Below are positions 58,864 to 64,000 of a stretch of 64,000 nucleotides of DNA, piece by piece. Location: positions 1 through 64,000 of the forward strand of contig NZ_WJBG01000120.1 in assembly GCF_009709555.1 (NCBI RefSeq). The letters run 5' to 3'. Every line of letters begins with the position of its first letter. The first letter of the stretch is position 1. Position numbers and translations under genes: made by a program. The stretch comes from Streptomyces blattellae (lineage in GTDB: Bacteria; Actinomycetota; Actinomycetes; Streptomycetales; Streptomycetaceae). The notes below the pieces were generated by a model. The model was given only the letters and a program-made list of their open reading frames with translations, searched no databases and was not told the origin of the DNA.

Positions 58864-59473
58864 GGGGCCGACGGCGGTTCATCCGGAAGTACAAGGCGCC
58901 GCCCGCGGCGACCACGGCCGCCGCGCCGGTCACCGGCGCGAACGCGGCAGCGGTGTCGACGAGACCGCCGCCACCCGCGTGCACACCGCCCCTCGGACCG
59001 CGGTGGTCGCCCGGACCCCAGGCGGCGTCGGTGCGGTGGTCCTCGATGCGGTTGCGGTCACGGCAGTTGACGCGGAAGACCTTCTCCTTCAGGGCGCCCA
59101 GCACGATCCAGCTGATCTTGTACTGCCCGTCCGCCAGCCCCAGCGCGTCGGTGTGGCCGGCGCCCCCGCCGAGCTGGATGGTGCCGGCGACGGTGGCGGC
59201 GGTGGGCAGCGGAGGCTGCGGCGTGATGGTGTAGGCGATGGTGGGGAGCACGTCGAAGTTGACGGCGTCGAGGTAGAACTTGCAGACCACCGCATCTTCC
59301 TTCGATGCCCCGTAGGGCACGCCCACACTGTGGATCCGGATGTCGCCGTTCTCCCCTTGGGCCGAGGCCGTCGGCGCCGCCACCCACGACGCGCCCGCCG
59401 CGGTGAGAGCGGTGAGGACGACAGTGGCGCCCGCGCGGCGGCGGTAGGTACGTGAGGGTGTCAGGGTCGGCAT
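58850..59473 (-). CDS. Exported surface protein, likely sortase substrate
   Basis: 207 residues. Signal peptide RRAGATVVLTALTAAGASWV, cleavage near TASA. The mature part has a beta-rich domain with two Cys (VVCKFYLDAVNFD, VFRVNCRDRNRI). The C-terminus reads AFAPVTGAAAVVAAGGALYF then RMNRRR: an APVTG in place of LPxTG, then a hydrophobic helix and a positive end, as in a sortase sorting signal. It is translated with the class F sortase gene (14-nt overlap). Confidence 0.8.
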   Translation of the reverse strand: MPTLTPSRTYRRRAGATVVLTALTAAGASWVAAPTASAQGENGDIRIHSVGVPYGASKEDAVVCKFYLDAVNFDVLPTIAYTITPQPPLPTAATVAGTIQLGGGAGHTDALGLADGQYKISWIVLGALKEKVFRVNCRDRNRIEDHRTDAAWGPGDHRGPRGGVHAGGGGLVDTAAAFAPVTGAAAVVAAGGALYFRMNRRRPHGAA

Positions 59474-59492
59474 GCGCGCTCCTCCGATTCAG

Positions 59493-59512
59493 ACGATTTT
59501 CATACAAATCGT
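59493..59512. promoter_or_regulatory. AT-rich inverted repeat upstream of the surface protein gene
   Basis: ACGATTT (59493-59499) and AAATCGT (59506-59512) pair perfectly around TCATAC, 20 bp before the ATG at 59473. It is unusually AT-rich for this DNA and may be part of the promoter or an operator. Confidence 0.45.
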
Positions 59513-59573
59513 TCTTTCGCCTGACTCTCCGTCACGCACACGGCGACGCGCCGTACCGACACCCGGCGTGCCG

Positions 59574-60914
59574 TCAAATACCACTCGTCCGGCGGAATCC
59601 CGCCCGCTTCGGCCGCTCCCGCCCGCCCGGTCTCTGCCCGTCCGGTCTCTGCCCGCCCGGTCTCTGCCCGTCCGGTCTCTGCCCGTCCGGTCTCTGCCCG
59701 TCCGGTCTCTGCCCGTCCGGGCCCTGTCCGTCCGGTCCCCGCCCGCCCGGCCGTCCCGGCGACCGCAGCGCGACCCCCGCCGACAGCAGCAACAGACCCC
59801 CCAGCATCACGAACGGCGCCGCCACACCCGCGACCCCCGCGACCAGACCCGCGGTCGCCGGCGCCACGGTCTGGCCGAGGCGGTTGCCGGTCAGCCGGAG
59901 GGCGAGGGCCGTGGAGCGGGCGCCGTCGGGGGCCGCCTGGACGACCGTCGTCATGGACAGCGGCTGGCCGACGCCCAGGCAGAAGCCGAGGGCGACGAGC
60001 ATCAGGGCCAGCGCCCACACCGGCACCGGCAGCGCGATACCCGCGCACAGCAGGGCCGCCAGCAGACAGGTCAGGGTGAGCAGCAGCGTCCGGCCCACCA
60101 GCCTCAGCAGCGGCGTCAGCACCAGACGGCACGCGATCGTGGCCGCCGCACGGAGGCTCAGCAGCACGCCGACGACCGGCGGCGCGATGCCCCGGTGCTC
60201 GCCGACCACCGGCAGATAGGCGGTGAGGATGTCGGTCGCGGACAGTACGGAGAGGCTGATGAGGATGCCCGCGGGGACACCCCGGGCGCGCAGTATGCGC
60301 CGGACCGGGACGCGGTCGCCTCGCCCGGCAGGGGACTTGGCGGTCGTACGGTGCTCTATGCGCCACAGCGAGGTGAAGGCGACCGCCGCGCCCGCACCCG
60401 CGATCAGCAGCGCGAGGGCGCTGGTGCCGGCCATGTCCCGGCCGCCGATCAGCGCACCCGCCGCGATCGGGCCGACCAGCTGGCCGAGCGAGGCGCCGAT
60501 GGTGAAGTGGCCGAAGTTGCGGTCCTGTTCGTGCGGGGCGGACTGGCGGGCCACCAGGGACTGGGCGCCGATGACGAAGCTGAGGTGGCCGAGGCCCATC
60601 ACCCCGCTCCAGACGGCCATCGCCCAGAGAGAGTTCGCCAGGCCGCTCATCGCGCAGCCGCCGGATATCAGGACCACGCCGACGGGCAGCAGGGGCGCAC
60701 ACCGGCCATGGTCGGTACGGCGGCCCAGCGGGACCGCGGCGAACAGCGGGAGCAGCGCGTACACGCCCGCGATGACGCCGATCGCCCGCTCGTCGGCGCC
60801 CAGCGCGAGCGCCCGGTAGGAGACGGCGGGCCGGGCCATCGACACCGCACCCTGCGCGAAGCTGAAGGCGATGACGAGGCGGAGCAGCCAGCCGCGGTTC
60901 CCACCGGGCGTCAT
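59574..60914 (-). CDS. MFS exporter with pentapeptide-repeat tail
   Basis: 446 residues from the ATG at 60914 (GGAGGA 7 nt upstream; a GTG just before is too close). About 12 membrane segments begin LLRLVIAFSFAQGAVSMARP. Family motifs: VPLGRRTDHGR (motif A) and GHLSFVIGAQSLVARQ. The last ~50 residues are hydrophilic and repeat GPDGQ/RPDGQ about eight times, matching a 15-bp DNA repeat. It probably exports a drug or metabolite. The CitMHS gene is 24 bp upstream on the same strand. Confidence 0.85.
   Translation of the reverse strand: MTPGGNRGWLLRLVIAFSFAQGAVSMARPAVSYRALALGADERAIGVIAGVYALLPLFAAVPLGRRTDHGRCAPLLPVGVVLISGGCAMSGLANSLWAMAVWSGVMGLGHLSFVIGAQSLVARQSAPHEQDRNFGHFTIGASLGQLVGPIAAGALIGGRDMAGTSALALLIAGAGAAVAFTSLWRIEHRTTAKSPAGRGDRVPVRRILRARGVPAGILISLSVLSATDILTAYLPVVGEHRGIAPPVVGVLLSLRAAATIACRLVLTPLLRLVGRTLLLTLTCLLAALLCAGIALPVPVWALALMLVALGFCLGVGQPLSMTTVVQAAPDGARSTALALRLTGNRLGQTVAPATAGLVAGVAGVAAPFVMLGGLLLLSAGVALRSPGRPGGRGPDGQGPDGQRPDGQRPDGQRPDGQRPGGQRPDGQRPGGRERPKRAGFRRTSGI
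59640..59740. repeat. 15-bp tandem repeat coding the RPDGQ tail
   Basis: About seven in-frame copies of CCGGTCTCTGCCCGT (with variants) lie within the 3' end of the MFS gene, read on the minus strand as (R/G)PDGQ/(R/G)PGGQ. Confidence 0.85.
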
Positions 60915-60938
60915 GTTCACGTCCTCCGTTGCGGTAGG

Positions 60939-62345
60939 TCAGATGATTCCGAAGAGGATCCCTGCCCCGAGGATGATCAGACATGTGAGCGCCGCCCACT
61001 TCACCACGAACCTCGTGTGGTCGCCGAACTCGACCTTGGCCATGCCGACCAGGACGTAGACGGCCGGGACGAGCGGGCTCGACATGTGCAGCGGCTGGCC
61101 GACCAGCGAGGCGCGGGCCATCTCCAGCGGGGTGACGCCGTGGGCGGCACCGGCCTCGGCGAGCACCGGCAGGACACCGAAGTAGAAGCCGTCGTTCGAC
61201 ATGAAGTAGGTGAGCGGGAGGCTCAGCAGACCGGTGACCAGGGCCATGTGCGGGCCCATGCCCTCGGGGATGACGTCCACCATCCACTCGGCCATGTGGT
61301 CGACCATGCCGGTGCCCTGGAGGACGCCGGTGAAGACGGCGGCGGCGAAGACCATGCCGGAGACGTTGAGGACGTTCTCGGCGTGGGCGCCGAGGCGGGC
61401 CTTCTGGTCGGGCATCTGCGGGAAGTTGACGGTCAGCGCCAGGGCCGCGCCGAGCAGGAACAGCACCGGGATCGGCAGCCACTCCATGATCATGGCGGTG
61501 AGCAGGGAGACCGTGAGCAGCGCGTTGAACCAGTACAGCTTGGGGCGCAGGGTGGGCCGGGCCGGGTCGAGGACCTTGAGCATACGGTCGTCGTCCGCGT
61601 CCGCGTCGGCGTCCGTGCCGGAGCCGGAGCCGCCGGTGGCCACCGGGCCCTTGCCGGAACCTCCGGTGCCCACGAGAACGGTCTCGGTCTCCGTCTCCTT
61701 CTCCTCCACCAGCACCTCGTCCAGCGTGAGCGTGCCGAGCCGCTTGCGCTCGCGCATGCCGAGGACGTACGAGAGCACGAAGACACCGAGGAGGCCGACG
61801 GCGAGGGCCGGGATCATCGGCACGAAGATGTCGCTGGCGTCCACCTTGAGGGCGGTGGCGGCACGAGCCGTCGGGCCGCCCCACGGCAGGGTGTTCATCA
61901 CGCCGTTGGCCATCGCGGCGATGCCGGTCATGACGACCAGGCTCATCTTGAGGCGCTTGTACAGCGGGTACATCGCCGAGACCGTGATCATGAAGGTGGT
62001 CGAGCCGTCGCCGTCGAGCGAGACGATGGCGGCGAGTACGGCGGTGCCGACGACGATCCGCATCGGGTCGGCCTTGCAGAACTTGAGGATCCCCCGGACG
62101 ATCGGGTCGAAGAGCCCGACGTCGATCATCACTCCGAAGTAGACGATCGCGAACATGAGCATCGCCGCGGTCGGGGCAAGGTCGGTCACGCCGTCGATGA
62201 CATAGTCACCGAGATGGGCGCCCTTCCCGACGAAAACGCAGAACAGTGCCGGAATCAGCACGAGCGCCGCGATCGGCGACATCTTCTTCATCATGATCAG
62301 GACCAGGAAGGTCGCGATCATGGCGAAGCCGAGGATGGTCAGCAT
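60939..62345 (-). CDS. CitMHS family citrate-metal transporter
   Basis: 468 residues, ~11-12 membrane segments (MLTILGFAMIATFLVLIMMK, KLYWFNALLTVSLLTAMIME). Family landmarks include VYFGVMIDVGLFDPIVRGIL, AIVSLDGDGSTTFMITVSAM and MNTLPWGGPTARAATALKV. It imports citrate complexed with Mg2+, Ca2+ or Fe3+ in symport with protons. A large acidic cytoplasmic loop (VEEKETETETVLVGTGG, TDADADADDD) between the two halves is unusual. A long inverted repeat lies upstream (62354-62408). Confidence 0.92.
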   Translation of the reverse strand: MLTILGFAMIATFLVLIMMKKMSPIAALVLIPALFCVFVGKGAHLGDYVIDGVTDLAPTAAMLMFAIVYFGVMIDVGLFDPIVRGILKFCKADPMRIVVGTAVLAAIVSLDGDGSTTFMITVSAMYPLYKRLKMSLVVMTGIAAMANGVMNTLPWGGPTARAATALKVDASDIFVPMIPALAVGLLGVFVLSYVLGMRERKRLGTLTLDEVLVEEKETETETVLVGTGGSGKGPVATGGSGSGTDADADADDDRMLKVLDPARPTLRPKLYWFNALLTVSLLTAMIMEWLPIPVLFLLGAALALTVNFPQMPDQKARLGAHAENVLNVSGMVFAAAVFTGVLQGTGMVDHMAEWMVDVIPEGMGPHMALVTGLLSLPLTYFMSNDGFYFGVLPVLAEAGAAHGVTPLEMARASLVGQPLHMSSPLVPAVYVLVGMAKVEFGDHTRFVVKWAALTCLIILGAGILFGII

Positions 62346-62353
62346 GAGTGGAT

Positions 62354-62408
62354 ACCTAACGTTCGCCCTTGAACTCCCACCGGAGTCGGCAGTGCGATGA
62401 CGTTAGGT
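62354..62408. promoter_or_regulatory. Split inverted repeat before the citrate transporter gene
   Basis: ACCTAACGT (62354-62362) and ACGTTAGGT (62400-62408) are exact reverse complements 37 bp apart in the leader of the CitMHS gene. They could be operator half-sites for a dimer or loop; the regulator is not in the window. Confidence 0.5.
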
Positions 62409-62478
62409 GCCGCCGAACGGCGTTAACAAGATGTTGACATGCGAGCAATAAGCGCAAAACTCCTGGTCACGGCTTTGC

Positions 62479-64000
62479 TCAGGTCAGCGGGGTGAGCTTT
62501 TCGGTCACGGCGGAGATTTTCACGGCGGAGATTTCCACGGGCACTCCGTTGAGGACCGCGTTGCCCGACAGCGGGTCGAGCAGGCTGCCGTCGAGGAGCT
62601 GGTTGACGTTGACGCCGGGGTCCTTGACCGCATGGCTCATCCGGGTCGCGGGCCTGTCGTGCCCCCACCCGTGCGGCAGGCTGACGACGCCCGGACGCAC
62701 GGCGTCGGTGACCTCCGCGGGCGCGGTCACCTCTCCCCCGGACCCCTTCAGCCGTACGGCCGCCCCGTCCCGCACGCCGAGCCGTTCGGCGTCGGCGGGG
62801 TGGATGTGCAGAGTGCAGCGGTTGGTGCCGCCGGTGAGGGCGGGCACGTTGTGCATCCAGCTGTTGTTGGACCGCAGATGACGGCGGCCGACGAGGACGA
62901 TTCCGCCGGGACGTTCGTCGAGGGCTCGCCTCAGCCGGGGCAGGTCGTCGGCGATCGGCTGCGGCAGCAGCTCGATCTTGCCGCTCCCGGTCTTCAGCGG
63001 CTGCGGCAGCCGTGGGCGCAGCGGTCCGAGGTCGATGCCGTGCGGATGGGCCAGGACCTTCTCCAGGGTCAGGCCGTCCGGCCGCAGGCCGAACCCGTCG
63101 CCGTAGGGGCCGAGGCGCAGCATCATGTCGAGCCGCCGCTCGGGGCCGCTCTCGCCGGTGAGCCGGTCCGCCAGCGTCCGAGGGTCCTGGCCGTACACCG
63201 GGGAGTGCGGCTCTTTCACGGCTTTGCCCAGTGTCTGCTGTACGACCATGGCGTCCACGGCCGCGGGGTCGGCGCCGTGCGTTCCGGTGGCCGCAAGCGT
63301 GAGCCGGGCGAGGATCTCGCTCTCGGACATGCGGCCGGGTTCGAGCGGGACGGCGGGGCGGCTGTAGCGGACCTGGTTGCGTACGGCGAAGGCGTTGAGG
63401 GCGAAGTCGTGGTGCGCGCTCTGGGAGGGCGGGGGCGGCGGCAGGACGACGTGGGCGTGGCGCGAGGTCTCGTTGAGGTAGGGGTCGACGCTGACCATGA
63501 AGTCGAGCGAGTGGAGGGCCTTGTCGAGCCGGTCGCCGTCGGGGGCGGACAGCACCGGGTTGGCGGCCACGGCGATGAGGGCGCGGACCGGCTCGCCCTC
63601 GGGGGTGGCGGTGTCGATCTCCTCGGCGAGCGCGGACAGCGGCAACTCCCCTTTGGCCTCGGGGTGTTTGCTCACCCGGGAGTGCCAGCGGGCGAGCCGG
63701 AAGCCACGGCCGGGGCCGGCGGGCCGGGGCGTCTTGTCGGTGGCCGCCTGCGGGAAGAGCGCGCCGCCGGGGCGGTCGAGGTTGCCGGTGAGGATGTTGA
63801 GGACGTCGACGAGCCAGCTGGCCAGGGTGCCGTACGGGACGGTGCAGCTGCCGATGCGGGCGTAGACGGCGGCGGTGGGCGCGGCGGCGAGCTCGCGGGC
63901 CAGGGCGCGGATGACGCCGGCGTCGATGTCGCAGGCGGCGGTGACGGCTTCGGGGGTGAAGTGCCGTACGGCGTCCTGGAGTTCGGGTACGCCCTGGACA
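62479..64000 (-). CDS. Molybdopterin oxidoreductase, C-terminal part (5' end outside window)
   Basis: 507 codons are visible and the frame is open to the window edge. The central part has VYARIGSCTVPYGTLASWLV and VLNILTGNLDRPGGALFPQA, then VSVDPYLNETSRHAHVVLPP, typical of bis-MGD enzymes. The C-terminal molydop_binding domain is clear (LVGRRHLRSNNSWMHNVPAL, LHIHPADAERLGVRDGAAVR, PGVVSLPHGWGH, GNAVLNGVPVEI). Formate dehydrogenase-like or other reductase cannot be decided without the N-terminus. The end repeats KISAV/EISAV, and the DNA there repeats TCACGGCGGAGATTT. Confidence 0.87.
   Translation of the reverse strand, partial: VQGVPELQDAVRHFTPEAVTAACDIDAGVIRALARELAAAPTAAVYARIGSCTVPYGTLASWLVDVLNILTGNLDRPGGALFPQAATDKTPRPAGPGRGFRLARWHSRVSKHPEAKGELPLSALAEEIDTATPEGEPVRALIAVAANPVLSAPDGDRLDKALHSLDFMVSVDPYLNETSRHAHVVLPPPPPSQSAHHDFALNAFAVRNQVRYSRPAVPLEPGRMSESEILARLTLAATGTHGADPAAVDAMVVQQTLGKAVKEPHSPVYGQDPRTLADRLTGESGPERRLDMMLRLGPYGDGFGLRPDGLTLEKVLAHPHGIDLGPLRPRLPQPLKTGSGKIELLPQPIADDLPRLRRALDERPGGIVLVGRRHLRSNNSWMHNVPALTGGTNRCTLHIHPADAERLGVRDGAAVRLKGSGGEVTAPAEVTDAVRPGVVSLPHGWGHDRPATRMSHAVKDPGVNVNQLLDGSLLDPLSGNAVLNGVPVEISAVKISAVTEKLTPLT

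Noticed and set aside
1..64000. Transposases, integrases, plasmid or phage genes, rRNA or riboswitches
   Set aside because: None recognised in either strand. The island-like block is inferred from content, tRNA position and relics only.

Overview
The window is high-GC actinobacterial DNA and almost certainly comes from a Streptomyces chromosome. It carries two chaplin genes (one long and sortase-anchored, one short and secreted), a SoxR regulator, a class F sortase, a NamZ-type muramidase and many GTG starts. The gene order chaplin pair - M20 peptidase - ... - gntR/gntK/gntP - ... - soxR recalls, from memory, the SCO1674-SCO1697 part of S. coelicolor. That comparison was not computed.

Layout. 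1-6.2 kb: the 3' part of a RecD2-like gene with eroded ATPase motifs, two small conserved genes, the chaplins, an M20 peptidase and a tRNA-Leu(GAG). 6.2-20.0 kb: an insert-like block absent from the syntenic backbone as I remember it. It begins with a decayed P-loop gene butted against the tRNA. It continues with a glutamyl-tRNA synthetase paralogue and a tightly coupled nine-gene minus-strand operon: HATPase, glycosyltransferase, 2-hydroxyacid-dehydrogenase-like protein, MoaA-like radical SAM, nucleotidyltransferase-like protein, SPASM-like radical SAM, O-carbamoyltransferase, HD hydrolase, glycosyltransferase. It ends with a divergent regulator and a D-amino-acid-oxidase-like flavoenzyme. 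This looks like an uncharacterised specialised-metabolite cluster and is the main candidate for a new system. 20.0-20.7 kb: non-coding, with relics of type I-E-like CRISPR repeats. 20.8-26.1 kb: a Pls/PosA-type NRPS coupled to an M1 aminopeptidase, followed by an 8 x 20 bp tandem repeat.

26.4-30.1 kb: YchJ protein and the gluconate locus (gntR, gntK, gntP), with a frameshifted gluconate dehydrogenase remnant at its end. 30.3-36.7 kb: lipoprotein, a YedY/YedZ-like molybdoenzyme and cytochrome b pair, a hypothetical protein, DMT transporter, NUDIX hydrolase and two DUF202 membrane proteins. 36.7-37.9 kb: a decayed quinone oxidoreductase, a His-rich protein, a 9 x 12 bp repeat and a terminator. 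37.9-56 kb: three acyl-CoA or aldehyde metabolism regulons, each with a TetR regulator and a recognisable shared palindrome. Between them lie NamZ, a secreted penicillin acylase homologue, a BKACE enzyme, SoxR, a MaoC dehydratase and an ArsR-type regulator with a perfect 28 bp palindrome.

56-64 kb: a DUF3574 protein, an ABC ATPase, a class F sortase next to a likely substrate, an MFS exporter with a pentapeptide-repeat tail, a CitMHS citrate transporter, and the 3' part of a molybdopterin oxidoreductase that runs off the window.

No integrase, transposase or plasmid gene was seen. All family names come from reading motifs by eye; no database search was run.
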